Counted from the first letter of the stretch, positions 24,903 through 32,774 are shown. The stretch is 64,000 nucleotides of DNA from Desulfovibrio sp. (GCA_022839785.1 JALHJW010000005.1:62001-126000); one strand, 5' to 3'. Numbers and translations are program-made. Notes: a model not told the origin generated them from the letters alone.

Positions 24903-25469
24903 ATGAGCAGTTCGCCAGAAAAGGCTCTTGACGCCATCTTCAAGGCAATCATAGCCGATCTTAATGCTGTTTGCAGCGAAACACTCGATGAGTTCACACG
25001 GATTCGCCGCCTTCGTGATCTTGAAGGCCGCGCGCTTGCCCTTGAACCCACCAGCAAGGCGCACAGCCTGTCTGCGCTGGGGAGCATCTCCGCCGCCAGA
25101 GGCGCAAAGAAAAAGGCGTATGAATATCACCAGAATTCCGTCCAGATGAACAAGGATCCTCTCCTGGAGATAAATTTCGCCGTATCTGTCATGCATATGA
25201 AGAGATATGACGAAGCTCTTCGCATGGTGAATGCTTTCCTGAAAAAGCATCCCATGGACCAGAGGGGCCATGATACGCTTGTGCGGTTGCTCTTCAAGCT
25301 CGGCAAGGAGAAGGAGTTCCTGGATCATGCAGGCAAGTACGCCAGGATGAGCGGACGTCAGCATGAGTTGATGGCGCTGTATGAGAACGAGCGTGCGGAA
25401 TCCAAGCGGCTATCCCATGACTGTCTGAAAATGTCTTCTCCGGCTTTTGAGAAGGCATACCTGCACTAG
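24903..25469 (+). CDS. TPR-like helical protein, possible antitoxin partner
   Basis: 188 residues, unrecognised family. The middle (AYEYHQNSVQMNKDPLLEINFAVSVMHM, residues ~75-130) has the helix-pair spacing of tetratricopeptide repeats: repeated small and aromatic residues, and KRYDEALRMVNAFLKKHP. No signal peptide or membrane helix. ATG 24903 follows AGGGGAG. Codon use is AT-richer than all neighbours, suggesting acquisition. Only three bases separate it from a PemK/MazF-like toxin gene, so it may act as a non-standard antitoxin or toxin partner; that role is inference. Confidence 0.6.
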   Translation: MSSSPEKALDAIFKAIIADLNAVCSETLDEFTRIRRLRDLEGRALALEPTSKAHSLSALGSISAARGAKKKAYEYHQNSVQMNKDPLLEINFAVSVMHMKRYDEALRMVNAFLKKHPMDQRGHDTLVRLLFKLGKEKEFLDHAGKYARMSGRQHELMALYENERAESKRLSHDCLKMSSPAFEKAYLH

Positions 25470-25472
25470 ATC

Positions 25473-25814
25473 ATGGATTATGCTCCGGGAAATATCGTTT
25501 GGGTTGACTTCCCCTTTTCCGATGGAGAGAACTCCAAAGATAGACCGGTGTTTTTGCTACTTGAAGTTGCATATGGAGATTTCCTGGCTTGCGCCATAAC
25601 ATCCAGGCCAAACCGATTCGACAAAACGATTCCGCTCTCTCGTGAGGATATTGTTTCTGGTGAATTTGACACAACGTCCTCGTATGTCCGTCCGTTGAAA
25701 ATCGTGACGCTTGAGGCGACCTTGATCAGAAGGTTCGCAGCGTCTGTCAGTTCGGAGAAACTGTACGAAATCCATCAGTTTTTGAGTGACGCGTTCTCTC
25801 GTCGGGAACGTTGA
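25473..25814 (+). CDS. PemK/MazF-like toxin endoribonuclease
   Basis: 113 residues, typical length. The N-terminus PGNIVWVDFPFSDGENSKDRPVFLL matches the MazF/PemK beta-barrel with the conserved GD/GN-IVWVDF and R-P pairs; CAITSRPNR corresponds to the T/S active-site strand. Such proteins cut mRNA at short motifs. No AbrB- or RHH-type antitoxin gene is beside it; the only tightly linked gene is the upstream TPR-like one. AT-rich codon use matches that gene. Confidence 0.75.
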   Translation: MDYAPGNIVWVDFPFSDGENSKDRPVFLLLEVAYGDFLACAITSRPNRFDKTIPLSREDIVSGEFDTTSSYVRPLKIVTLEATLIRRFAASVSSEKLYEIHQFLSDAFSRRER

Positions 25815-26091
25815 CCGTTCACCCCTCCGTCGTCTCTTTTTTTCTTCTTCCACGCGTTTCCTCAGTTCTCCTGTTCAGCGCAACGCTACCTGCCCGTATT
25901 CCCCCCAGCCTCGGTCTCGTCCGTCTCCCGTCGTTGTTCTCCACGTCTCCCCGCCCTTCGGGGGTTCCGCCTTTCCTCCGCCGCCTCCCTCCCCGCCCGC
26001 GACCTGTCCGGCGTCACGCATTTCCCTGTGGACGTGACCCTTCGGTTATGCTATTTGAAGCACACGTTAGGAGCAACAGAAGGAGCACGCC
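25815..26091 (+). promoter_or_regulatory. pyrimidine-rich intergenic stretch upstream of the ModE-like gene
   Basis: On the + strand 25830-26010 is dominated by C and T. It holds no supported gene. An inverted repeat GTCACG-N14-CGTGAC lies at 26013-26038, about 55 bases before the regulator start, and could be its operator. Confidence 0.35.
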
Positions 26092-26472
26092 ATGCCCATC
26101 AAGGAGGCGCGCCTGCGCGCGCGCATGTGGCTGGAGGTGGAGGGCGAGCAGGCCATCGGCCTGGGGCGCGCCATCCTGCTGTCGGAGATCGACCGGCAAG
26201 GGTCGCTGAACAAGGCGGCCAAGGCGCTGAGCATGTCCTACCGCGCGGCCTGGGGACGCCTCAAGAAGACCGAGGAGGTCATCGGCAGGCCCATGGTCGT
26301 GGAGCAGGACAAGGGCCGCGGCTTCGCCCTGACGCCCGAGGGGCGCGCCCTGGTGGACGCCTTCCGCGCCTGGTACGCCGACGTGGAGGCCTACGCCCTG
26401 CGCACGGCCCGCCAGACCTTCTCCTTCCCCGTCATTCCCTACGACACGCCCGGACAGAGCGAGGAGTCATGA
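26092..26472 (+). CDS. ModE-type winged-helix regulator without TOBE domain
   Basis: 126 residues. It matches the ModE N-terminal LysR-like domain: LLSEIDRQGSLNKAAKALSMSYRAAWGRLKKTEEVIGRPMV, then GFALTPEGRALVDAF. The two molybdate-binding Mop/TOBE repeats of ModE are absent, so how it would sense molybdate or tungstate is unclear. AAGGAG lies seven bases before ATG. It overlaps the following FmdE-fusion gene (ATGA), which ties it to molybdenum or tungsten enzyme biology. Confidence 0.85.
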   Translation: MPIKEARLRARMWLEVEGEQAIGLGRAILLSEIDRQGSLNKAAKALSMSYRAAWGRLKKTEEVIGRPMVVEQDKGRGFALTPEGRALVDAFRAWYADVEAYALRTARQTFSFPVIPYDTPGQSEES

Positions 26473-28220
26473 GCACGCAGCCCCACGAGCACGGCCATCA
26501 CCACCACGGCCACCCGCACCGGCCCGCCCCGCAGCCGCCCCAGACGCCGCCCGCGCCCCCGGCCGAGGGACCGGTCGGGCGCATCGGTCCCTGGACCTTC
26601 GCCGAGTACGTGGAGGAGTGCCGCAAGTTCCACTCCTATCCCGCGCCGGGCCTGATCGTCGGCGGCATCATGGTGCAGGCCGCGCGCACGCGCCTGCCCG
26701 AGGGCATCCTCTTCGACGCCGTGGCCGAGACCTCCTCCTGCCTGCCGGACGCGGTGCAGCTCCTCACCCCCTGCACCGCGGGCAACGGCTGGCTGCGCGT
26801 GGTGGACCTCTCGCGCTACGCGGTCACGCTCTACAACAAGTACACCGGCGAGGGCGTGCGCGCCGCGCTGGACGCCGCCAAGCTGGAGGCCTGGCCCGAG
26901 ATGAAGGGCTGGTTCCTGAAGCTCAAGACCAAGCAGGAGCAGGACTCCGACCGCCTGCGCGAGGAGATGCGCCTGGCCGGGGAGTCGGTGCTGACCATCG
27001 AGGCCGTGCAGGTGGAGCCCGCTTACGTGGGCAAGACCTCCAAGGGGCCCATCGCGCTCTGCCCGCTCTGCCATGAGGCCTATCCCCGCCGCCACGGCGG
27101 CATCTGCCGGGGCTGCCAGGGCGAGGCCCCCACGCGCCCGGCCGGTCCCGCCACCCCGGGCGCGGGCGAGGCCCAGGCCGTGCCGCAGCTCACCGCCGTG
27201 CCCATCGCCGAGGCCATCGGCAAGACCGCGCTGCACGACATGACCCGCATCGAGCCCGGCGAAAGCAAGGGCGCGGAGTTCACGCGCGGCCAGACTCTCA
27301 CGGCCGGGGACGTCTGCCGCCTGCAGGCCATGGGCCGCATGCGCGTCTATCTGGCCGAGGACAACGCGCCCGGCGAGGACTGGGTGCACGAGGACGAGGC
27401 CGCCCGCGCCTTCGCCCACGGCCTCACGGCCGACGGCGCGCTGCAGCCCAAGGGACCGCCGCGCGAGGGCAAGATCACCCTCGTCGCCACCCAGGACGGC
27501 CTGCTCACCGTGGACGAGGAGGCCCTGGAGCGCCTGAACCTCGTGCCCGGCGTCATGGCCGCCAGCCGCCACCACTGCTCCGTGCTGAAAAAAGGCGAGG
27601 CCGCGGCCTCCACCCGCGCCATCCCGCTCTACCTGCCGCGCAAGGACTTCCAGAAGGCCTGCGCCCTGCTCGACGCCGCGCCGCCGCTCCGGCTCGTGCC
27701 CATCAAGGCCCCGCGCGCAGGATTGCTCATCACCGGCACCGAGGTCTTCACCGGCCTCATCCAGGACAAGTTCGAGCCCATCCTGACCGCCAAGATCGAG
27801 GCCTACGGCGGCAGCGTGGTCAAGACCGTCTTCGCCCCGGACGACGCGGCCCTGATCCGCGACGGCGCGCGCAGCCTGCTGGAGGCGCGCTGCGACCTGA
27901 TCATCACCACGGCCGGGCTCTCCGTGGACCCGGACGACGTGACGCGCAAGGCCCTCGTCGATGCCGGGGCCGAGGACATGCTCTACGGCATGCCCGTGAT
28001 CCCCGGGGCCATGTCGCTCATCGGCCGCATCGGCCACGCCCGGCTCATGGGCGTGCCCGCCTGCGCCCTCTACTTCAGGACCACGGCCTTCGACCTCCTC
28101 CTGCCGCGCGTCCTGGCGGGCATCCCCATCACCCGCGCCGACCTGGCCCGGCTGAGCCGGGGCGGCCAGTGCAAGGAATGCCCCACCTGCACCTTCCCCC
28201 ACTGCCCCTTCGGCAAGTAG
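26469..28220 (+). CDS. FmdE-domain / molybdopterin-binding (MoeA/MogA-like) fusion protein
   Basis: 583 residues. A His-rich start (HEHGHHHHGHPHR) could hold metal. FmdE domain at ~40-220 with FHSYPAPGLIVGGIMVQAA, TSSCLPDAVQLLTPCTAGNGWL and a zinc ribbon CPLCHEAYPRRHGGICRGC. Residues ~250-570 look like a MoeA-type unit: ELTRG-like region, ITGTEVFTGLIQDKF, IITTAGLSVDPDDVTRKAL (molybdopterin-binding core). The tail CKECPTCTFPHCPFGK is a four-cysteine cluster. Proteins of this build in sulfate reducers are often misnamed trehalose-binding protein. A role in inserting Mo or W cofactor into formate dehydrogenase-like enzymes is inferred. Confidence 0.82.
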   Translation: MSTQPHEHGHHHHGHPHRPAPQPPQTPPAPPAEGPVGRIGPWTFAEYVEECRKFHSYPAPGLIVGGIMVQAARTRLPEGILFDAVAETSSCLPDAVQLLTPCTAGNGWLRVVDLSRYAVTLYNKYTGEGVRAALDAAKLEAWPEMKGWFLKLKTKQEQDSDRLREEMRLAGESVLTIEAVQVEPAYVGKTSKGPIALCPLCHEAYPRRHGGICRGCQGEAPTRPAGPATPGAGEAQAVPQLTAVPIAEAIGKTALHDMTRIEPGESKGAEFTRGQTLTAGDVCRLQAMGRMRVYLAEDNAPGEDWVHEDEAARAFAHGLTADGALQPKGPPREGKITLVATQDGLLTVDEEALERLNLVPGVMAASRHHCSVLKKGEAAASTRAIPLYLPRKDFQKACALLDAAPPLRLVPIKAPRAGLLITGTEVFTGLIQDKFEPILTAKIEAYGGSVVKTVFAPDDAALIRDGARSLLEARCDLIITTAGLSVDPDDVTRKALVDAGAEDMLYGMPVIPGAMSLIGRIGHARLMGVPACALYFRTTAFDLLLPRVLAGIPITRADLARLSRGGQCKECPTCTFPHCPFGK

Positions 28221-28246
28221 GGGAGAGCGAACGCCGAAGACCGGGG

Positions 28247-28284
28247 GGGGAGGGGGAACCGTTTAAAAAAGGTTCCCCCTCCCC
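28247..28284 (+). terminator. large hairpin after the FmdE-fusion gene
   Basis: GGGGAGGGGGAACC pairs perfectly with GGTTCCCCCTCCCC over 14 bases, with the loop GTTTAAAAAA. It is followed by long C-runs and AAACTTTG. Hairpins of this make-up recur at operon ends in Desulfovibrio, as far as I recall. Confidence 0.65.
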
Positions 28285-28661
28285 GTCCCCAGCCCCCCCT
28301 CCCCCTCCCAAACTTTGTATCGCCGCTACGCGGGAAGAGCGCGCTCTGGGCGGAGCCGACCGGACGAGGCGGCCCGGACGAGGCGGCCTGGACGTGGGGT
28401 TCGGGACCGGCGACCGACGTCCGCCCCGTTGCATCGCACGGATGAGATACAAACCAGTTTGCATCTCATTTTTTGCCGAAAAACGAGACGCAAGCAACGG
28501 CCTGGCCCCCCCCGCCACGACCCGCTGTCCTGTCGCGCGGGGGCATGCGGCGTCCGGCTGCGCGGGGAGGCCGGGGCCTGAAATGACGGCAGGCCCCGGG
28601 GCGTGACGCCGCCGGAGCCTGCCGCTTTGAGGAGAACTGGGGAAATCGCGGGGGAGGGCGG
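28285..28661. other. non-coding stretch with tandem repeat and terminator
   Basis: No gene can be supported. It contains the 14-base unit CGGACGAGGCGGCC twice in tandem (28361-28374, 28375-28388) and a hairpin with T-run at 28442-28474. Confidence 0.5.
28442..28474 (+). terminator. intrinsic terminator hairpin with T-run
   Basis: ATGAGATACAAAC pairs with GTTTGCATCTCAT (12 of 13), loop CA, followed by six T. A classical rho-independent signal on the + strand, more than 200 bases past the nearest + gene, so it may end a transcript that is not annotated here. Confidence 0.65.
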
Positions 28662-28976
28662 TCAGGCCACCTCGACGTCGATGCGCTCGGCCTCTTCCTT
28701 GCGCAGGGCCACGAAGTAGCCGCCGATGCGCACCTCGATGGGGTCGCCCAGCGTGGCCACGCGCACGACCTCGACCTCGGCGTCGGGCACGAAGCCCAGG
28801 TCCAGCAGGCGCTGCCGCACCGCGCCGCAGGCGTTGTGCCGCCGCACCCGGCAGCGGCAGCCCGCGGGGGCGTGGCGCAACGTGATGTCCGCCGCCTGGG
28901 CGCAGCAGGCGGGCTTGCCCGCGTGTCCGGTTTCGCCGTGCCGCTGGCCGTGTCTGGCCCTGAATCGTCCGAACAT
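28662..28976 (-). CDS. feoA: FeoA-type ferrous iron transport protein
   Basis: 104 residues. C-terminal ~75 residues form the SH3-like FeoA domain: TLRHAPAGCRCRVRRHNACGAVRQRLLDLGFVPDAEVEVV and DPIEVRIGGYFVALRKEEAERIDV. A basic, Cys/His-containing N-terminal extension (HGQRHGETGHAGKPACC) is unusual. It would support FeoB in Fe(II) uptake, but no feoB is adjacent. ATG 28976 has GGGGG eight bases upstream, and a Fur-box-like palindrome lies at 29017-29035. Confidence 0.82.
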   Translation of the reverse strand: MFGRFRARHGQRHGETGHAGKPACCAQAADITLRHAPAGCRCRVRRHNACGAVRQRLLDLGFVPDAEVEVVRVATLGDPIEVRIGGYFVALRKEEAERIDVEVA

Positions 28977-29016
28977 GTCTGCCCCCTGCGGTTCGCGTCG
29001 GTGCTGCCTGGACGCT

Positions 29017-29035
29017 AATGAAAACAATTCTCAAT
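29017..29035 (-). promoter_or_regulatory. Fur-box-like site upstream of feoA
   Basis: On the minus strand TTGAGAATTGTTTTCATT, an inverted TGAGAA/TTTTCA pattern close to the Fur consensus of -ATAATGATAATCATTAT- repeats. It lies about 40-60 bases before feoA, where it could cover the promoter. Iron repression of feoA is therefore likely. Confidence 0.55.
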
Positions 29036-29100
29036 GTCAACAGGGCCGGACGGCCCCGCCGCCTCTTTTCCTGCGCGCCGCGCCGCGCTACACAGGCGGC

Positions 29101-29610
29101 ATGGAAACGCACGACATCCTCGCCCTGGGCCGGGCCCTGACGGCGCGCGGCTGGCGGCTGGCCACGGCCGAGTCCTGCACCGGCGGCCTGGCCGGGCATC
29201 TGGCGACCTCCGTGTCCGGCTCGTCGGACTGGTATCTGGGCGGCGTGGTGGCTTACGTCAACGCGGTGAAGGAGCGGCTGCTCGGGGTGCCGGACGGCGT
29301 CCTGGCGGCGCACGGCGCGGTCAGCCGCGAGACCGTGCGGGCCATGGCCGCCGGGGCGCGGGAGCGGCTCGGGGCCGAGATGGCCGTGGCCCTGTCCGGG
29401 GTGGCCGGACCCACGGGCGGCACGCCCGAGACGCCGGTGGGCACGGTCTGGATCGCCTGGTCCTGGCCGGGCGGCGAGGAGCAGGAGGTCTTCCGGTTCG
29501 CCGGGGACCGCGCCGGGGTCAAGGCCCAGGCGGCCAACGCGGCCCTTCGGGGCGCGCTGGCCCGCGCCCTGGACCCGGCCCCGAAGTCCCGCGCCGCTCG
29601 GGAGCGGTGA
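29101..29610 (+). CDS. pncC: nicotinamide-nucleotide amidase (CinA C-terminal domain)
   Basis: 169 residues, the stand-alone CinA C-domain. Motifs: ATAESCTGGLAGHLATSVSGSSDWYLGGVVAY, catalytic Ser/Lys region ESCTGG and NAVKERLLGV, and ALSGVAGPTGGTPETPVGTVWIA. It deamidates nicotinamide mononucleotide for pyridine nucleotide recycling. The ribosome site is weak. It overlaps the next gene (TGATG). Confidence 0.92.
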   Translation: METHDILALGRALTARGWRLATAESCTGGLAGHLATSVSGSSDWYLGGVVAYVNAVKERLLGVPDGVLAAHGAVSRETVRAMAAGARERLGAEMAVALSGVAGPTGGTPETPVGTVWIAWSWPGGEEQEVFRFAGDRAGVKAQAANAALRGALARALDPAPKSRAARER

Positions 29611-30119
29611 TGGCCGGGCGGCTGCGCCTCTTTCTCGGCCTGCCGCTGCCCCCGTCCTACCAGGAGGGCCTGGCCCGGCTGGCCGGGGGCTTTTCCGGCC
29701 CCTCGCGTCTTCCGGGCGCCGCGCGCCTGGCCTGGACGCGGCCGGGCAACTGGCATCTGACCCTGAAATTCCTGGGCGGGGTGGCCCCGGACCGGGCGCG
29801 GGCCGTGATCGAGGCCTCGGCCGCGGCCCTGGCCGCGCTGCCGTTCCGTCCTTTCCGCCTAGGCGCGGGCGGGGCGGGGGCCTTTCCCTCCCTGGCCCGG
29901 CCGCACCTGACTCTGGCGCGCGTGCGGGACGACGGCGGGGACGCCGTGGCGGAGGTGTTGGAACAGGCGCGCACGACCGCATGGCCGGTCGTCACGGTGC
30001 GGGACGTGGCGCTCTGGCGGAGCGAGACGGGCGCGGACGGCCCGGTCTACACGCCCCTGGCCGTTTTCGCGGCGGCGGACGGCGGGGACGACGGAACGGA
30101 CGGAGGGGCGGGAGGCTGA
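29610..30119 (+). CDS. thpR: RNA 2',3'-cyclic phosphodiesterase (LigT family)
   Basis: 169 residues, 2H phosphoesterase. The two HxTx motifs are HLTLKFLG and HLTLARV, with the expected spacing of about 80 residues. The start LRLFLGLPLPPSYQEGL is typical. It opens 2',3'-cyclic phosphates on RNA ends. pncC-thpR pairs are common, and the two share one base. Confidence 0.92.
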   Translation: MAGRLRLFLGLPLPPSYQEGLARLAGGFSGPSRLPGAARLAWTRPGNWHLTLKFLGGVAPDRARAVIEASAAALAALPFRPFRLGAGGAGAFPSLARPHLTLARVRDDGGDAVAEVLEQARTTAWPVVTVRDVALWRSETGADGPVYTPLAVFAAADGGDDGTDGGAGG

Positions 30120-30303
30120 GCCCCCCGCGCGGGAAGGGGTATTCCGCGGCCCCCGCGTGTGGTGGGTGTCGCGTCCAAAAAAATGTCGACAGGGGTTTCG
30201 ACGATGCCGCGCGACGCGTGAGCCGGGCCTCGGCCCGGCAGCCGTTAGGCGAGCGCCCCTTCTTCGCCAAGCCCACGGATGGCGACAGCACGGCGGCGGG
30301 CCT

Positions 30304-30333
30304 CCGCACAATACGGCTCTGCGTATTGTGCGG
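30304..30333. terminator. perfect 12-base-pair hairpin before the 30342 gene end
   Basis: CCGCACAATACG, six-base loop, CGTATTGTGCGG. It sits between convergent genes and lacks a T-run. It may be a two-way transcript end or a protein site. A smaller hairpin, GTCGA-N8-TCGAC, is at 30183-30200; the rest of 30120-30341 shows nothing. Confidence 0.45.
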
Positions 30334-30341
30334 ACGTCCCG

Positions 30342-30815
30342 CTAGATGTAGTCGCCCCGGTTGAACTTGAAGGTCTCGGTGACGCTGAGCACCTCAAGCT
30401 CGTCCACCAGGGACTTGAGCCCGGGGTTGCGCTGCGCCATGTCCGGGTTCTCCGCCTTCAGGCGTTCGATCTCGCCGCCGATCTGCGAGAGCTTCCTGTA
30501 GGCGTCCTTGAGGTCCGGGGACGCGCCCTGGGCCTCCAACTGCCCGGCATATTCTTCCCACTCGTTCAGCAGGCTGTCGAGACTGTCCATGATCGTGTGC
30601 TCCGCCTGAGGTTGCTCGACGGCCGGGACCTGGGCCAGCAGCAGGGAATTGACGCCGAGAGGCTTGACGCCGCCGACGTCCGTGGCGGTCGCGCCCTCGT
30701 CCATCTCCCGGGCCAGCAGCTCGCCGAATCCGCCGCCCTCGGCGGTCTGGCGGGCGGCGCGCTCGGCCTGCTGTTGCTGCTCGACGGCGCTGACGTGATC
30801 GTTGGTGATCTTCAT
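30342..30815 (-). CDS. hypothetical coiled-coil protein
   Basis: 157 residues, family not recognised. N-terminus MKITNDHVSAVEQQQQAERAA is glutamine-rich. Residues ~75-140 (SLDSLLNEWEEYAGQLEAQG, YRKLSQIGGEIERLKAENP) predict long helices, likely a coiled coil; the end EVLSVTETFKFNRGDYI looks ordered. No signal peptide or membrane helix. ATG 30815 is chosen because GAGGAG precedes it by six bases; an ATG six bases earlier directly abuts that site. It resembles in style small helical chaperones of surface or flagellar systems, but I claim no function. Confidence 0.6.
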   Translation of the reverse strand: MKITNDHVSAVEQQQQAERAARQTAEGGGFGELLAREMDEGATATDVGGVKPLGVNSLLLAQVPAVEQPQAEHTIMDSLDSLLNEWEEYAGQLEAQGASPDLKDAYRKLSQIGGEIERLKAENPDMAQRNPGLKSLVDELEVLSVTETFKFNRGDYI

Positions 30816-31163
30816 GGCCATCTCCTCTTCCGATTTGCCTTCAGGGCTAGCAAGAAGCCTGCCAATGAACGCTCAAGGCAACGTATCGGAAGGAAAGGAT
30901 TTTTCTTTAGGGGCGGGGAAGATTTTTCCCGAGGCCGGAATCCTTTCCGGCCCGCCGTCAAACGGCCCGCGCAGCGTCGCGGTCCCCTGTTTCCGGGGAC
31001 ATACGCGGGAAGAAAGCCCTTGTCTACGCAGGGCATCTCTGGCACACACTAAAGATGTCGGCACCGCGGCCACGGCCGCCCACCGCATGACACGCGCCGA
31101 CGCGGCATCGGGTTTTTCCTGCGTTCGTTCCAACGGGCCGGACAGACGGCCGGGAGGTGTGCA
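30816..31163. other. intergenic region between divergent genes
   Basis: 348 bases between the coiled-coil gene and the universal stress gene; promoters for both must lie here. The only structure I see is a GGCCGGAA-N4-TTCCGGCC hairpin at 30933-30952. No gene can be supported. Confidence 0.4.
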
Positions 31164-31619
31164 ATGGCGACCATCAAGAAGATCCTCTGCGCCATCGATT
31201 TTTCCGAAGCCAGCCCCCTGGTGGCCGGATACGCGGAGACCCTGGCCCGGAGCCTCGGGTCCGAGGTGCTGGTGCTCTACGTGGCCCCCTCGCTCTCGCA
31301 GTACGTGGGCTTCCATGTCCCGCCCAGTTCCATCGAGAGCTTCGTGAAGGACATCGTCTCCGGCGCGGACCAGACCATGGCCCGTTTCCTGGAAGAGCAC
31401 TTCAAGGGCATCCAGGCCAAGGGCGAGGTCGTGACCGGCTACGCGGCCGAGGAGATTCTCTCCCAGGCCAAGGAGGAGAAGGCCGACCTCATCGTCATGG
31501 GCACCCACGGCCGCAAGGGCATCGACCGCATCCTCTTCGGCTCTGTGGCCGAGAAGGTGGTCAAGTCCGCCCCCGTGCCCGTGCTCACCGTGCGCCCCGA
31601 GCAGTACGACAGCGAATAG
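31164..31619 (+). CDS. universal stress protein (UspA family)
   Basis: 151 residues. N-terminal KKILCAIDFSEASPLVAGYAETLA and the ATP-binding signature GTHGRKGIDRILFGSVAEKVV, with G-x2-G-x9-G-S, followed by APVPVLTVRP. The signature suggests it binds ATP. It is monocistronic, with GGAGG before ATG and an ideal terminator after the stop. Confidence 0.93.
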   Translation: MATIKKILCAIDFSEASPLVAGYAETLARSLGSEVLVLYVAPSLSQYVGFHVPPSSIESFVKDIVSGADQTMARFLEEHFKGIQAKGEVVTGYAAEEILSQAKEEKADLIVMGTHGRKGIDRILFGSVAEKVVKSAPVPVLTVRPEQYDSE

Positions 31620-31643
31620 CGCCGGGCGCGGCGCGGAAAAAAA

Positions 31644-31676
31644 CCGCCGGAGGGCTCGCCCCTCCGGCGGTTTTTT
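31644..31676 (+). terminator. rho-independent terminator of the universal stress gene
   Basis: CCGCCGGAGGG pairs with CCCTCCGGCGG (11 bases), loop of five, flanked by seven A on the left and six T on the right, so it can work in both directions. It also serves the convergent response-regulator gene. Confidence 0.9.
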
Positions 31677-31783
31677 CATGGCCCGCGCGGGGCCGGGGGG
31701 CGTTCTTCGGAAAAAATGACCGGTCCGAGGGAAAGGGGAGCCGTCCGCCCTGGGCCGGGCGAGACAGGTTGGGCCGGGCCTTT

Positions 31784-32176
31784 TCAGGCCGGGGCCGGGC
31801 CGCCCGCGCCGCCGTTTCCGCCGCCCAGCGCCTGGGCCACGGCGCGCAGCAGGCCCGGCGCGTCCAGGGGCTTGACCAGGAAACCGGCGGGGCGCAGGAC
31901 CTCCGCCCGGGCCCGGGTCTTGTCGTCGCCGTAGGCGGAGATGAAGATCACCGGCACGTCGCGCACGGCCTTCAGCCGGGCCGCGGTCTCGATGCCGTCC
32001 AGCTTGCCGCCGAGCATGATGTCCATGAGCACCAGGTCCGGCCGCGCGTCCGCGAAGGCCTCCAGGGCGGCCTCGCCCGAGCCCGTCTGGGCGCAGACCG
32101 TGTGCCCGTGCTTTTCCAGCAGACTGCGGACGGCCATGGAGACGATCATCTCATCTTCGACGTGCATGATGCGCAT
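31784..32176 (-). CDS. single-domain response regulator (receiver only)
   Basis: 130 residues. Receiver fold with MHVEDEMIV acidic pair, phosphoacceptor in LVLMDIMLGGKLDGIE, VIFISAYGDD and the lysine in GFLVKPLDAPGL. Nothing follows but a Gly/Ala/Pro tail, so no output domain. The MDIML...DGIE..L motif is typical of receivers paired with PAS-type hybrid sensor kinases. Its kinase is not nearby. Confidence 0.9.
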   Translation of the reverse strand: MRIMHVEDEMIVSMAVRSLLEKHGHTVCAQTGSGEAALEAFADARPDLVLMDIMLGGKLDGIETAARLKAVRDVPVIFISAYGDDKTRARAEVLRPAGFLVKPLDAPGLLRAVAQALGGGNGGAGGPAPA

Positions 32177-32330
32177 GTACCGTTTCTAACATGCCGCGCA
32201 GGGGAGTGTAAACCCCTTCCATCGCACGAAAAACCGTTCGCGGAAACGCCCGCCCCGGTCCCTCCCCTTGCCTCGCCGCGCGGCTGCGGGTAAAGCGCAG
32301 GGCAGCACCCCTTACCCCCGGAGGCTCCGC

Positions 32331-32744
32331 ATGCGTCCTGTCCGTTCCCTGTTCCTGTCCGCGCTCCTGCTCGTCCTCGCGCTCGCCCTGGCCGGAACGG
32401 TCCAGGCCGCCCCCCGCGATCCCCTGGAGGGCGAGTGGACCATCACCGGCTGGGAGCCCGGCGCGGCGTCCGGCGCGGAGCCCACCTACGCGGGCCGGGT
32501 GAGCCTGCGCAAACACGGCGACGGCTATCTGTTCGAGGGGAGCATCGACGACGGCGACTACTTCGGCGTGGGGCTCTTCGACGCCAAGACCGCCACCCTC
32601 AGCCTGACCTTCCAGGGGCCGTCCGGCGAGGATTCCGGGCTCACGGTCCTGACCCTCAAGGGCGACGCCCTGGAGGGGCGCTGGCTCTACCTCACGGACG
32701 ACGAGGGCCGCGCCGGGCGCGAGGTCTGGAAGCGCGCCAGGTAG
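32331..32744 (+). CDS. small exported protein of unknown function
   Basis: 137 residues with a clear signal peptide (RSLFLSALLLVLALALAGTVQA, cleavage after VQA). The mature part starts DPLEGEWTITGWEPG and continues as alternating beta strands (GDGYLFEGSIDDGDYFGVGLFD, LTVLTLKGDALEGRWLY), resembling small lipocalin-like or beta-barrel periplasmic domains. GGAGG at 32320-32324 sets the start. No cofactor motif is seen. Confidence 0.75.
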   Translation: MRPVRSLFLSALLLVLALALAGTVQAAPRDPLEGEWTITGWEPGAASGAEPTYAGRVSLRKHGDGYLFEGSIDDGDYFGVGLFDAKTATLSLTFQGPSGEDSGLTVLTLKGDALEGRWLYLTDDEGRAGREVWKRAR

Positions 32745-32774
32745 GGCCGCGGGCGGTCCGCGTCGACCGGGAGT

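Noticed and set aside
25786..26209. ORFs in the pyrimidine-rich stretch upstream of the ModE-like gene
   Set aside because: Ser/Pro/Arg-rich translations that arise from C/T-biased DNA; no ribosome site, and they run into the ModE gene.
28129..29982. 617-residue minus-strand ORF over feoA, pncC and thpR
   Set aside because: Low-complexity Arg/Pro/Gly sequence and it covers three recognised genes in other frames.
30120..30341. Structured riboswitch or small RNA upstream of the convergent gene pair
   Set aside because: Several hairpins are present, but no known riboswitch core (for example c-di-GMP or cobalamin) could be matched.
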